A stretch of 64,000 nucleotides of DNA from Chlorops oryzae. Lineage: Eukaryota > Arthropoda > Insecta > Diptera > Chloropidae. Location of the stretch: assembly GCA_020466095.1 (NCBI GenBank), contig CM035808.1, positions 81,074,779 through 81,138,778 on the forward strand, read 5' to 3'. The notes under the pieces were generated by a model, which did no database searches, was not told the origin of the DNA, and saw only the letters and a list, made by a program, of their open reading frames with translations. The translations under genes and the position numbers were made by a program. Shown here in pieces: positions 44,877-55,900 of the stretch; within the stretch, counting starts at the first letter, position 1; each line of letters begins with the position of its first letter.

Positions 44877-46169
44877 TTAGGTGTTGTAAAAAGAAATCCA
44901 TTATTTTTCCAATAGATGGCGTTATTTATCTGCATCTCGCGTTGTATAAGTCCGATCGTGTTCCGCTAGGAGGCATTAGAAAGATGACAGTTTCTACTAA
45001 AAAAGCTTTTTTTGACACTTTTTTGATTGATTGAATTCAGTTTTGTTTGAGAGCTTGTCAAAGATGGACATCAGCAAAAGAGAAAATTCGCCACATTATT
45101 ACAGTTTTTCTTCGATAAGGGAGAAAACGCAAGCCAGGCGGCTGAAAATGTGAATAGCGTTTATGGACCTGATACTGTAACAGCCAATCATGCGCAATTT
45201 TGGTTTCGTCGAATCCGTTCCGGTAACTTCGATGTCAAGGATGCACCACGCACTGGAAGGCCAATTGTCGAAAATGTCGATAAAATCATGGAAATTATCG
45301 AGTCCGACCGTCATGTTAGCACTGTTTCGATTGCAAAAGAGCTAAAGATTGCACAAAAAACCGTTTGGAACCATTTGAATAAGGCTGTGATACACAAAGA
45401 AGCTCGATGTATGGGTGCCACACGAGTTAACGCAAAAAAACCTCATAGACCGAATTTCCATCTGCGAATCGCTGCTGAACCGCAACAAAATCGACCCATT
45501 TCTGAAGCGGTTGGTGACTGGTGATGAAAAGTGGGTAACTTACGACAACGTCAAGCGAAAACGGTCGTGGTCGAAACACGGTGAACCGGCGGAAACGGTG
45601 GCCAAGCCAGGATTGACGGCCAGGAAGGTTTTGCTGTGTGTTTGGAGGGATTGGCAGGGAATTATCTACTATGAGCTGCTCCCATACGGCAAAACTCTTA
45701 ACTCGGAACTCTACTGTCAACAATTAGTCCGTCTGAAGGAAACAATCGCCCATAAGCGGCCAGCTTTGGCCAATAGGAGAGGAATTGTGTTCCATCAGGA
45801 CAACGCCAGGCCACACACATCGATAGTGACTCGCCAGAAGCTCCGGGAGTTTGGTTGGGAGGTTCTTCTGCATCCACCTTATAGTCCGGACCTGGCACCA
45901 AGTGATTACCATCTGTTCCTGTCCATGGCGAACAATTTTGCTGGTGAAACATTCGCTTCAAGAGAGGCTTCTGAAATTCGACTGTCTCAATTTTTTGCTA
46001 ATAGGAACGAGGGGTTCTATGAGAGAGGCATAATGAAATTACCTTTAAAATGGCAACAAGTTATCGAACAAAACGGCGCATATTTGACCTAAATCGGGTC
46101 ATTCTAACTATCTTAAATAAAGCCCTCAATTTAATGCAAAAATAATGGATTTCTTTTTACTACACCTAA
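44877..46169 (+). mobile_element. mariner (cecropia-like)
   Basis: 1293 bp. Terminal inverted repeats of about 32 bp begin TTAGGTGTTGTAAAAAG (left) and TTAGGTGTAGTAAAAAG (right, opposite strand). TA flanks are at 44875-44876 and 46170-46171. It is inserted into the RT of the minus-strand Gypsy relic. Confidence 0.95.
45064..46092 (+). pseudogene. mariner transposase (cecropia-like)
   Basis: The ATG at 45064 opens a broken N-terminus (frame changes near 45085-45110). Then come the HTH domain (VKDAPRTGRP, IAKELKIAQKTVWNHLNKA), a one-base frameshift near 45395 at the WVPHEL-type linker, and 225 codons of catalytic domain with VTGDEKW (D), HQDNARPH (D) and YSPDLAPSDYHLF (D). The D,D34D triad is complete, unlike the two irritans-type copies. 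It ends NGAYLT at 46092. N-terminal frameshifts make it non-functional. Confidence 0.9.
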
Positions 46170-46171
46170 TA

Positions 46172-46313
46172 TAAAATATACGGCAGGAAGCCGGGAAATC
46201 AGACCGTCGATGTTTGATTTTGGATACGAATCCTTGACTGTACCAGCATTTAGTGCTCTCGAGTCTAGACAAAGTCCATTTTTGTTGGGCTTGACCACTA
46301 ACACTACTGGCAC
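46172..46313 (-). pseudogene. Gypsy RT, upstream part
   Basis: CLDSRALNAGTVKDSYPKSNIDGLISRLPAVYFI in frame on the minus strand is the RT segment that directly precedes SKIDLKDAFWQ at 44874, so the mariner split the RT at a TA with no further loss. Confidence 0.8.
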
Positions 46314-46539
46314 TACACTATTCGATCAACTTCAGCGAACATTATTTTCTCAATCGCTGGCGAAATAGGGTAAAATCGCTGTTTCACGGGCACGGCCGTA
46401 GCTTTTTTCTCAAAGAATAGGAAAGCGGAAATAATCGAACTTAATTTCTCACGCTGAAATGGAGTAAGTTTAATCTAATCGGGATTTTATTTTTCGAAAC
46501 TTTCGATCGAATTTTCAACATTGTCATCACTCATGGAGA

Positions 46540-46795
46540 TTTTTTCTGGACCTGACAACCAAAAATTCAAAATTCCTGCCCTGCTTATTAAAATTTATTT
46601 TTGGACCTATTGTGCCGGAAACATTCTGACTCTGTCCATCTGCCGTTCTTACAATTCCTTTTATCTTCGACGAAAAATAATTATATAATTCCATCTTTAA
46701 TGCTTAATTACCACCAACTACGCTTGTGGTTGCTCCACTATCCAAAAGAGCTGCATATTTCCTTCCAAATATTTATAATTGAGCGTAAGCTCTGA
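46540..46795 (-). pseudogene. Gypsy aspartic protease (decayed element)
   Basis: YAALLDSGATTSVVGG holds the active-site DSG, followed after a stop by GIVRTADGQSQNVSGTI, the flap-side strand of this protease type. 46320-46540 between it and the RT holds only broken sequence. Confidence 0.7.
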
Positions 46796-47102
46796 TGTCA
46801 TCATTTTTGTGAATGATAGACGAAATAATAAATTTCTTCAAACTCCTTACTCTGTTCCAGTAATCACGAATTCTTCGTGTTGATCGGCAATGGCTAGTTA
46901 GTTAATAAACATTTACAAATAATCGATCTCTTAATTATTATTATTTGATTAATTCTATTATTCACAGCAATTCATTAACAATTCATAACTAAAAGAAACC
47001 TTAAGAATATTTATATGGCAATAACACAGGGTGTTGTGTGCCAGATTGGAAATAAGACGAGAGCAGTACTAAAATAAAAAATAATAAATTTCAAAATTAT
47101 AA
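46796..47102. other. AT-rich spacer
   Basis: No gene recognised. Confidence 0.5.
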
Positions 47103-48198
47103 CTACGCGTATTCATTTATAATAAGTTTCCTATAATTCAAACAGGCTTTTTGATATTTTACTATATGCAAGAAATAAGAACCATTTAAAAGCTCGATGA
47201 CCTTTGCATGTGACAATAGACGGCTGCCAAAAAAATGGAGTCTGCAGGTACAATAAATTGGGCAAACGCCAATGAAATGACACGTGTTCTCAACCGCATC
47301 CAGATTTCAAATTGAGCAGATACCATCTGTATCATCCTTAAAAGACCTAGCATTTGTATCAAGGAGACTACCCCTGGCACGCAGAAATAAACCAATTGAG
47401 TGAGCAGACATGTTGTCGCTGAAGAAGCATAAATTGTCATAGTTAGGTGATGGGTAGAGATCATGGAAAACGCCCGACCTAGCGTCCTGTACAAATTTAG
47501 TGCGTTCAAAAAGGCTGTAGCGGTGCAATATATCTGGGAGCATATTCTTAAGGGCTTGAACAGAGAAGTCAGTTATTGGATTAGCATAACTTTTTACCTT
47601 ATGTTTTGCCATTTCACGACAAAATATACCCGTTTAGCCATAACAGCCGCTGCCGCGACTCTAGGCAAACGAGAATCAATCAAACTGAGGCAACGAAGAA
47701 TGTACGAGAAATGAATTTGCAGTATGTTGATATAAAGGGGGTGCATATCTGTCTCCAGGAGCACCATATAGCTAGGCGTATTTGACGGCAAAAAAAGGAG
47801 TTTCTGAATGAAAAAACTCAGCAGCATTTCGACCAGGTCAAATCTCCAACATCCCCAGATTTGTGCACCGAAAAACATAATCGACTTCGCCGCTGCATCA
47901 AATATTTTAAAGTAATTTGAGATCTTGATCCTTGGATTATTTATATACTTGAGCCATGTAGCATTAATTGCGTTTTTTGCATCACTCAGCTTACCCTCTA
48001 GGTGTTTTGAGAAAGACATATTATAATTCAATAGCACCTCGAGATACTTGTAGTCATTAACTACCTCGATTTGCTCCTCACCAAAGTGCCAGTTGCATTT
48101 TAAAGACAGCCTAGGGCTCCTCCTGAAAACCAACACTTCTCACTTTTCAAGGTTAACTGTGAGACCCCAGCGATTACTATATTCAACAAGTAAGAAGG
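47103..48198 (-). pseudogene. LINE (I/Jockey-type) ORF2 C-terminal part
   Basis: From 48198 on the minus strand: LTVNLEK, a stop, VLVFRRSPRLSLKCNWHFGE, YKYLEVLLNYNMSFSKHLEGK and FFGAQIWG, the post-RT region of I-type LINEs. Then comes a frameshift near 47610 and the C-terminal zinc finger with a TGA where its second Cys should be (CSI-stop-NLDAVENTCHFIGVC), ending at TAG 47103. The RT catalytic core lies beyond the truncation at 48198, where repeat DNA begins. Confidence 0.8.
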
Positions 48199-49190
48199 CT
48201 AAAGTCGGTCAAGCCCGACTTTGAAATACCCAGCGTCCCGACATTATGAGCGCACAATTTTTTGCTTCTCTATTTGTGGGCGTGGCAGTGGGAGGGGAAC
48301 ATACATTATTTCCCTACACCTTTCATTCGCCTTGGTGAACCCATGTTGCGAATTTGAAGCTTCTACGCCTTTTACTTTGGAAGTTACGAAAAATCTTCAT
48401 TTGTGGGCGTCGCAGTGGAAGGGCAACATAAATTATTCCCCTACACCTTTCATTCGCCTTGGTGAACCCATGTTGCGAATTTGAAGCTTCTACGCCTTTT
48501 ACTTCGGAAGTTACGAAAAATCTTCATTTGTGGGCGTGGCAGTGGGAGGGCAATATAAATTATTTCCCTACACCTTTCATTCGCCTTGGTGAACCTATGT
48601 TGCGAATTTGACGCTTCCACGCCTTTTACTTCGGAAGTTACGAAAAATCTTCATTTGTGGGCGTGGCAGTGGGCGGGCCATATAAAATTTTTTCCTACAC
48701 CTTTCATTCGCCTTAATGAACCTATGTTGCGAATTTGAAGCTTCGACGCCTTTTACTTTGGAAGTTACGAAAAATCTTTATTTGTGGGCGTGGCAGTGGG
48801 AGGCAAACATTAAATATTTCCTTACACCTTTTATTTGCCTTGGTGAACCTATGTTGCGAATTTGAAGTTTCTACGCCTTTTACTTCGGAAAATACGAAAA
48901 ACCTTCATTTTTGGGCGTGGCAGTGGGCGGGCCGCATAAAATGTTTTCCTACACCTTTCATTCGCCTTGGTGAACCTATGTTGCGAATTTGAAGCTTCTA
49001 CGCCTTTTACTTCGGAAGTAATGAAAATTCTCTATTTGTAGGCGTGGCAGTGGGCGGGCTACATAAATTTTAGTTCCTACACCTTTCATTTGCCTTGGTC
49101 AAGCTATGCTGCGAATTTGAAGCTTCTACGCCTTTTACTTCACAAGTTACGATAAGCCCTTATTTTTGGGCTTATTTGTGGGCGTGGCTC
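48199..49190. repeat. 127-bp satellite-like tandem array
   Basis: Unit landmark TTGTGGGCGTGGCAGTGG recurs at 48274, 48401, 48528, 48655, 48782, 48909, 49036 and, decayed, 49163: exactly 127 bp each time. Each unit also has CCTACACCTTTCATTCGCC, GTTGCGAATTTGAAG and CGCCTTTTACTTCGGAAG. Some frames stay open across two units, but these are not genes. Confidence 0.95.
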
Positions 49191-49456
49191 GAGGAGGGCG
49201 GCGTCCATTTTTTGCCAGGATATCTCCCTTTTCGTAGTTTACCAGCAAACCAAATATCAATGGAATGTGTTGAGTGGTTCGCAAGTTACAAGCATTTTAT
49301 TGAAAACACAATATATTCATTTGTGGGGGTGGCAGTGGGCGGATATCTCTTATTTTTACTTAGGATCATACTCGGACCCCGATATACATGTGCGCCAAAT
49401 TTCGACTTCATTGGTTCAGCCGTTTCGGAGGAGATCCGACCACGGACGGACGGACA
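49191..49456. repeat. End of the 127-bp repeat family's host element
   Basis: Contains one more GTGGGGGTGGCAGTGGGCGG and ends in TTGGTTCAGCCGTTTCGGAG and a CGGA microsatellite. Sequences of the TTCAGCCGTTTCGGAG type are common near the ends of dispersed insect repeats. The gap follows. Confidence 0.5.
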
Positions 49457-49556
49457 NNNNNNNNNNNNNNNNNNNNNNNNNNNNNNNNNNNNNNNNNNNN
49501 NNNNNNNNNNNNNNNNNNNNNNNNNNNNNNNNNNNNNNNNNNNNNNNNNNNNNNNN
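49457..49556. other. Assembly gap (100 N)
   Basis: Placeholder gap that removes the 5' end of the piggyBac element. Confidence 0.99.
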
Positions 49557-50874
49557 CTTGAGGATATCTTTCGAGACGAACAAACATCAACATCAACAAA
49601 AACAAGTTCACCGTGTAAAAAACGACTACGTAAGGTGCAGCCAAAAGCATCAAATATTGAATTGCCTCCAGGAAATAAAGCAACAACATTCGAATGGGTA
49701 AAAGACGATGCTCTATCTCTTATACCAATATTTCCTGATGAAAATTACGCCGACTGCCGTGGTATTCTGCCTCATCAGCAGTTTGAAAAGTTTTTTGATA
49801 ACGATCTTCTAACTCACATTAGTGAACAATCTGCACTGTATGCGATCGGAATGAATAAGCCTAATCCCAATATAACAGTCGAATGCATTTATCGGCATAT
49901 TAATTATAACAGGCTACAACTATCACGCTTGTTTTAGAAATTTGTGGAGCCAAGATGAAGACATTCGCAACAATCTCGTTAGCAACACCATGCGTCGAAG
50001 TAGATTTCAAGAAATCCTACAATTTCTTTACTTCGAAGACAACTCTAAAGCATCTTCTCGAGAAGGCCTTAATCCCGATAAGATGTGGAAATTACGTCCA
50101 ATCACCGACCATCTCAAAGCCAAAATGATTGAAAATTTTCATGCCGAGCAAAATCTCTCATATGATGAAAGCATGATCGCTTATTTTGGTAAGCATGGAT
50201 GCAAGCAGTATATAAAAGGAAAACCGTTGCGATTTGGCTTCAAAGTTTGGTCCCTTTGTACTCCATCAGGCTATATGGTTAACTTTGAAATATATCAAGG
50301 AAAGAATCCTCGTTCAAACAAGGAGTATGAAGCGAAATTTGGAAAATGTGCCGCTCCTTTGGTGAGCATGATCGATGATTTTCCCGATACGTTGAAAGCA
50401 TTGCCTTTTTCGTTTTATTTTGACAATCTTTTTACGAGTTATCCTTTATTGGAATATTTAAAATCATGCGGGTATAATGCAACATGAACCATTCGCGAAA
50501 ATCGTATTCCAGCAAGCTGTCCACTGGCACATAAAAAACATTTATTAACTATGCAAAGAGGTCATTCCGAATCGATAATGGTAAAGCGCACGGGCATTCG
50601 CTTGGTGAAGTGGAAGGACAATAATATTGTGTGTATATTGTCCACCACCTTTGGTGAAAATCCCAAATCAATGGCGCAGCGATATTCGAAGGAGACCAGA
50701 AGCAAGATAAAAGTACCCCGTCCTTGCGCCATCACGGAGTATAACAAATATATGTATGGAGTCGATCGTTTCGACCAAAATGTGGCCCAATATCGAATCG
50801 CGTATAAAGGGAAAAAGTGGTGGTCGAGCATTTTCACTTGGCTAGTTGATGCATGTATTCAAAATGCTTGGCAG
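49557..50874 (+). pseudogene. piggyBac transposase, main part
   Basis: DDE_Tnp_1_7-type protein. N-terminal acidic/Ser-rich part first, then FDNDLLTHISEQSALYAIGM; a frameshift near 49886 leads to NYHACFRNLWSQDEDIRN. RRSRFQEILQFLYFEDN follows, with the catalytic Asp residues in LSYDESMIAYFG, FYFDNLFTSYPL and YMYGVDRFDQN. A TGA near 50485 replaces a Gly codon before TIRENRIP. The gene is cut after AWQ by an LTR retrotransposon and resumes in frame at 54762. It is closest to PGBD-like piggyBacs, whose other end is seen on the opposite strand at 62250-62503. Confidence 0.9.
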
Positions 50875-51303
50875 TGTAATTAAATAATAACTCTTTTTTA
50901 TAATGTTTAGAATTTATTTATATTTTATTGAGCAATAGGCTGTATACAGCATAAGCCAGTATCAACACCTATTGCTTTGAGAGTTAAAACTTAATTGTTT
51001 CTATCTTAGAAAGTAACATCGTATTTATACAATTCGGACAAAGGGAGTGAGTTCGCATGCTTAGCATATTTCTAATCTTTGGACTTTGAAATTGAGGGTT
51101 CAAGTTAAGGAATGCATTTGTCCCAATTTAATTCAGTATAAAAGTTGTGACTCATGTCAAATGCATTCTAACACGTGCTTGAGTTTCTATGATTTCTGTG
51201 AGCCGAGTTGTATGATTCAATCATTCTTTATTTACCGCAAATGGAATGTTAGAAATGTGCATGCATTGTTACAGTTTCTTTCAAGGTACTTGAACTCACA
51301 ACA
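50875..51303 (-). repeat. 3' LTR of the non-autonomous element
   Basis: 429 bp, TGTAATTAAAT...ACTCACAACA as read on the plus strand. It differs from the partner at GTTCAAGTT/GTTCACGTT and TGATTC/TGACTC. Confidence 0.95.
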
Positions 51304-51795
51304 CCTTCCCTTTTTGAAAAAAAAAATTCTTAGTTTGCGAGAGAATTTTTTTTCTTTTGTGAATAGTTAAGTATATGTGGTATATATTGCTAAGTTATAT
51401 GTTTTTGGTTACCCGCGTATGGGATTATAGCTATTGGTGAAGTTATGATTTATTGTATACAATGGTTAAGTTAATTGCAGTATATTTTTTTTTTTTTTTT
51501 TTTTTTTTCATTTATTAATTTTTCTTTTTTGTTAAGTTGATGTCAAATATTTGCAATTAAGGTTTGTGAAATTATGTATCATAATAAAATGAGATGTTGC
51601 GTGGTAGTTGAATATTTTCAATAAGTACTTATTTTGCTTATGCTAATTTATATCTATTTGTATGTATAAGATTTGCCTGTTTTTGAAGAAATTTTGTTTT
51701 TACTTAAAATGATGATTTTTTTTTTTTTTTTTTTTTTGAAATGATGTAACATAAGATGATTGATTAAAAAATTGTTTTTTTCAGTTACATTTTAC

Positions 51796-53331
51796 TTAAA
51801 ATTCGTCTTCGAATGTTGTACCCCATTTTTTAATATATTCTGCTATAGTGATCATTTTCATAGGGCCTACTTGATTGACTATCTTTTCTAATAAGTGGTT
51901 GTAAGGGTCTAAATATGTTGTTTTCTGTTTTATGGTACGGTCAAGAGATGTTCTCTGAAAAGCATTGTCATTGCAATTGTACGTTACTTCGGGGTTCTTA
52001 TAGGTTTTTTCTTTGATATTTCGAATTTTAATAGTTGCTTTTTGATGCAAAACTTTTCCCTGTGTATCATTTGAATTTTTCAATTTTTCTAATTTAAGAA
52101 TATTTTTCCCCTTGCTTTCCGTTGTCGCATGTAATTCATTGCGTTTGAGATTCCTCATTGTATCGATCTTTCCGTGTCGATTTTCAAAAGGTCGATGTTT
52201 TTGTTCAATATTTATTTTGAGTTCTTTATTTTTCTTTGAAATATGTATTTTCGATGCCATATTTTTCATTTCTTCTTCATCTTTCTTTATTTTCAGTTCA
52301 TGATTTTCATTTTGAAGTAATAATAATTGATTTTTTAACTGAACGATTTTCTCATTTGACTTTTTATTTGACGTATTTATATCTCTTTTCATGGTTGCGA
52401 ATTTCTTTTTAAAATTCTTTTTCAATTCTTTGATTTTTATTGACATATCCATAATTTTATCTTTTAAATTTTCTTGTTCAGATTTTGATTTTTCCAATTC
52501 TTGGTTCGCCTGTTTTTCATACTCGAGTGACAAAATATTCTCTTGGTTCTTTTTCTCTTGCAGTTCTTGCCTATCAGCGATTTTAAGCGACGGTCTCCTC
52601 AATTCAATGGCACTTATGTCGATTTTCTGACTCATGATTTCATTTCGGTAGTTGTTGTAGTTATTGTTCCCGTATCTGTAGTTCGAGTTACGATTTCTAT
52701 TACATCCTCGATATGAACTCTGACCTCGATTAAAAGAATTATTTCGGCCTCTGTTTCTGCAGGAAAATTGTTGTCTGTTTATATAATTTATTTATATCGT
52801 TCCTGTGCTTTCAGAACCTAACTCAACAAATTTACTTATTGCTTCACTAACTGACCCAAAGTGGCTTGCTCGCATCAGCATTTTTACTTCGTCTGATTTT
52901 GCATTTGTTTTAATTGCTTTGACTGCCGAATATGCTGTGTATTGTTTTGCAAGCGCCGGCGTCAAACCGTCTGAAATATATGCGCTTTCGAGCTGTGCAG
53001 CTAGGGTTTCTATTTCTTTTGCAAAGTCGTGGTCAGATTTTTGTTGTTGTTTTATGCTGAGCATTCTTGTTGCAATCGAGTGTGCTGGCTCATGTTTCAC
53101 ATTTTGTTTTAATATGTTTTTTATTGCAATTATAGTATTTTCATTTGTTATCAGTCTGCTAACGTTTTGTGTTAGTTTTGTTTTTATTAATAAAATTGCA
53201 ATAGCTTCATGTTCGCCTTTGATGGTGTCAAGTTAATCAAGTGCACTAATGAATTTATTAAGGTTTTCGATTTTTCCATCGAATTCTGGTAATAGCTCTA
53301 CAGCTGTGTTTATCAAGTCAATTGGTGTCAT
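51796..53331 (-). pseudogene. Gag-like polyprotein with C-terminal coiled coil
   Basis: One 512-codon frame from ATG 53331 to TAA 51796 with two internal TAA codons (53233-53235 and 52792-52794). Residues 1-180 look like a Gypsy Gag capsid (ELLPEFDGKIENLNKFI, DTIKGEHEAIAILLIKTKL, LAAQLESAYISDG). Next comes an Arg/Gly/Asn-rich nucleic-acid-binding stretch (RNRGRNNSFNRG, YGNNNYNNYRN) in place of a zinc knuckle. The rest is a Lys/Glu/Asn-rich coiled coil of about 200 residues ending in a distinct tail (NHLLEKIVNQVG, IKKWGTTFEDEF). The coiled coil stands where pol should be. If the second stop is real, only the first 180 residues are made; read-through is possible. Confidence 0.75.
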
Positions 53332-53739
53332 TTTGTTTGTTTTGGTCTGTTTTCTAAGTCAGAATATGTATGTTTCAAAGAGGAATAAGTAATTTGATTT
53401 TTAGATTATTAATAAGTAAATACTTAATAAATTATAGTATTTGAAAATATTTGTGTAAAAATATTGTTGCACATGTTTTTTATATATAATAATTTTTATC
53501 ATAATTAAAAAAGATTTAAATATGTAATTTCATTGACGAATAGATTATGCTCTATTTTGGGTGGCAAAATAAAATTCGTTTAATTCGAAAATGATTTATG
53601 TTTAAAGTTAAAATGAGAATTAACATTTAATATTTATTTAAATTTTTAATTGGTGCGTTAAAAAAAAAAATTTAATTTGATTGAATATATATATATATAG
53701 GTGACTTAGCTGTTCACTCGTGGCTTGTATAGATGGAGA

Positions 53740-53835
53740 GATGTTTGCGTTGCCGGGCGTTGCTAGTGCTGCCACGGTTGATGGTTTCTACTGTGCCGGG
53801 CGTTGCTAGTGCTGCCACGGTTGATGCGTTACAGA
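53740..53835. repeat. Two-unit direct repeat in the leader
   Basis: GCCGGGCGTTGCTAGTGCTG followed by CCACGGTTGATG occurs twice, about 49 bp apart (from about 53753 and 53801), with a further GGTTGATGCGTTA pair after it. Confidence 0.85.
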
Positions 53836-54313
53836 TGATTTCGGTTGATGCGTTATATATGATTTTTGTTGCTGATAAATTGTTAAAGCTGTCCCCCATG
53901 CTCAATCGTTGGGGGGTGTTGGGCCTCAGGCAGGGAGGCACTCTTCTAATATTATTTTTTTTTTGTTTGATTGACGTCCTTTAAAGTTGTATTAGTCCTT
54001 AGATGTGTTGAGAAGTTATGAATTGTTAACGTTTTCTCAATTAATTGTGTATTTTTTGGTTTACATAACCACAAGCCGTTCAAGCACTTGTAGGTGCTAG
54101 TACCCAGTTTCCAAATAATTAATTTGTGAACGTTTTGAGTTTTTTTTTTTTTTTTTTTTTGGAAGATTTGAGCAAAATATTTCAGCTTGAAAGTTTTATA
54201 TAAAATGATTTTTCGACAGTTATTTTCTTTTTCTTCTTCTTTTTACGCATTTTCACCATTTTCACTTTCACATTTTTATTTTTTATAATTTTTCCGCGCC
54301 AGGGTTCGCGTAT

Positions 54314-54328
54314 GGCCAAGGATCGCCA
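54314..54328 (-). other. Primer-binding site of the non-autonomous element
   Basis: On the minus strand TGGCGATCCTTGGCC begins immediately after the 5' LTR, as expected for a tRNA 3' end ending in CCA. Confidence 0.75.
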
Positions 54329-54757
54329 TGTAATTAAATAATAACTCTTTTTTATAATGTTTAGAATTTATTTATATTTTATTGAGCAATAGGCTGTATA
54401 CAGCATAAGCCAGTATCAACACCTATTGCTTTGAGAGTTAAAACTTAATTGTTTCTATCTTAGAAAGTAACATCGTATTTATACAATTCGGACAAAGGGA
54501 GTGAGTTCGCATGCTTAGCATATTTCTAATCTTTGGACTTTGAAATTGAGGGTTCACGTTAAGGAATGCATTTGTCCCAATTTAATTCAGTATAAAAGTT
54601 GTGACTCATGTCAAATGCATTCTAACACGTGCTTGAGTTTCTATGATTTCTGTGAGCCGAGTTGTATGACTCAATCATTCTTTATTTACCGCAAATGGAA
54701 TGTTAGAAATGTGCATGCATTGTTACAGTTTCTTTCAAGGTACTTGAACTCACAACA
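54329..54757 (-). repeat. 5' LTR of the non-autonomous element
   Basis: 429 bp, the partner of 50875-51303, followed by the GCAG duplication. Confidence 0.95.
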
Positions 54758-54761
54758 GCAG

Positions 54762-55067
54762 CTTAATCGAAAATTACAGCCGAAAATGCCACAGCTTGAA
54801 TTTCGAAGACAATTGGCAGTTTACTACTGCAAGCACCACGGTACCAAAGCCAAATCTTCTGGTCCAATGTCAAGCCATAGATACGCCCAACAATCTGGCC
54901 GAGTGGAACACACCCTCCGGTATGATCAGGTGGGACATTTTGTGGTCCCATCAAATCGTAGGCGTTGTGCTGGGGATCGTTGCAAAGTAAATGGGCGTAC
55001 AGCTTGCAAAAAATGTGACGTTGGACTTTGCGTCAATTGCTTTGCGAACTATCACACAAAAACTTAA
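54762..55067 (+). pseudogene. piggyBac transposase, C-terminal zinc-finger part
   Basis: Reads on from 50874 without loss once the LTR element and one GCAG are set aside: LNRKLQPKMPQLEFRRQLAV, then a cysteine-rich domain (RRRCAGDRCK, ACKKCDVGLCVNCFANYHTK) and TAA at 55067. This C-terminal RING/PHD-like cluster binds the element ends and is needed for targeting in piggyBac enzymes. Confidence 0.9.
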
Positions 55068-55220
55068 ATAGCTATACTATACAAACTAACTTTTATTGTC
55101 CAAAAATTCCTCTTTTTTGTATAAATCGAATATCAATGCCTTATTTTTTTATAAAACACTTAATTGCATTTTTTTATTTTGATATGAACAAAAATAAACC
55201 GAGAATTTACTTTAAAAAAA

Positions 55221-55260
55221 CCAGTACCCTACACGACCCACGGTTACCATATGGTAACGC
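55221..55260. promoter_or_regulatory. piggyBac subterminal block with 16-bp palindrome
   Basis: CCAGTACCCTACACGACCCA, then the palindrome GTTACCATATGGTAAC (55243-55258). The same block is found at 62919-62956 next to the opposite-strand piggyBac fragment, and the palindrome core again at 63313-63328 beside a TTAA. Probably a transposase-binding or structural terminal motif of this family. Confidence 0.6.
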
Positions 55261-55401
55261 TAGTTTTTCGCATTTTCCGGAAAAGTGTCAACATCAAATG
55301 AAAAATTAACTTCATTTTCGTGCTCAGAAGATCAAAATACATAAATGGACTTATTTTTAACAAAATCTGGAACAAAAATAGTTCTGGGCATTACCGGGTT
55401 A

Positions 55402-55690
55402 ACTTAGGCACGAGTTATACCGCCTAATTGAACTGGACACAAGACTCATCGTTTAAATGACCTAGGCTCAGGTTTTACCGCCTAATCTACAGAGCTACGA
55501 GAACTCACCGTTTTATTGACCTAGGCAACAGTTGTATCGCCTAAAGTACCCAAGACAAGACTCGCCGTTCAACCGACTTAGGCACAAGCATTACCGCCTA
55601 ATCGACCCAGCTACAGTATTCATCATTTAATTGACTTAGGCTCGAATTATACCGCCTAATCAAGCGAGACACGAGAGTTCCGCTGGACTA
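55402..55690. repeat. 58-bp minisatellite, 5 units
   Basis: Units start at 55402, 55459, 55519, 55576 and 55634 with AC(C/T)TAGGC...ACCGCCTAAT. The piggyBac TTAA is the first bases of unit one, so the transposon sits at the edge of, or inside, this array. Confidence 0.85.
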
Positions 55691-55900
55691 GGAACACGAA
55701 GGATTCACCGCGCACCACAGCCCGCTGACTTCGCCTATACCGTCCGAGGAGAAGAAATTAGCTGTTTGCTATTTTGGCATGCTGGGTTATCTCTTTCATT
55801 TTTCCGTTATTGATAAGGAGTATTCAGATCACTTTTCGCTTTCAATTGAGTTACAGTGTATTTCTCGGGTCGTTAATTTTGAGAAAAAGGCACTCCCGCC

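Larger units (their letters stand above)
42974..46795 (-). mobile_element. Decayed Gypsy pol on the minus strand, split by a mariner
   Basis: Protease (about 46540-46795), RT start (46172-46313), RT/RNase H (43713-44874) and integrase (42974-43753) follow one another in pol order on the minus strand. A mariner interrupts RT between 44877 and 46169. No LTRs or gag are recognised around it. Confidence 0.85.
50875..54757 (-). mobile_element. Non-autonomous LTR retrotransposon with a Gag/coiled-coil ORF only
   Basis: LTRs of 429 bp at 50875-51303 and 54329-54757 differ at only about two positions. GCAG flanks both sides (50871-50874 and 54758-54761). On the minus strand there are a PBS (54314-54328), a long leader, one Gag-like frame (53331-51796), a T-rich/A-rich tail and the polypurine tract AAAAAGGGAAGG next to the 3' LTR. 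There is no protease, RT or integrase, so it must use enzymes from another element. It inserted in the piggyBac coding sequence. Confidence 0.9.
49557..55398 (+). mobile_element. piggyBac element, 5' end lost in gap, split by an LTR element
   Basis: The transposase gene runs 49557-50874 and 54762-55067. The 3' end reads ...GGGCATTACCGGG followed by TTAA (55399-55402), the piggyBac target. The left terminus is in or beyond the gap. Confidence 0.85.

Noticed and set aside
48199..49190. Regularly spaced repeats as a CRISPR array
   Set aside because: Units are contiguous 127-bp repeats without unique spacers, in a eukaryotic genome full of transposons.
48221..49300. Open frames across the 127-bp array as genes
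   Set aside because: The same peptide recurs with each unit and the frames shift between units because 127 is not a multiple of three.
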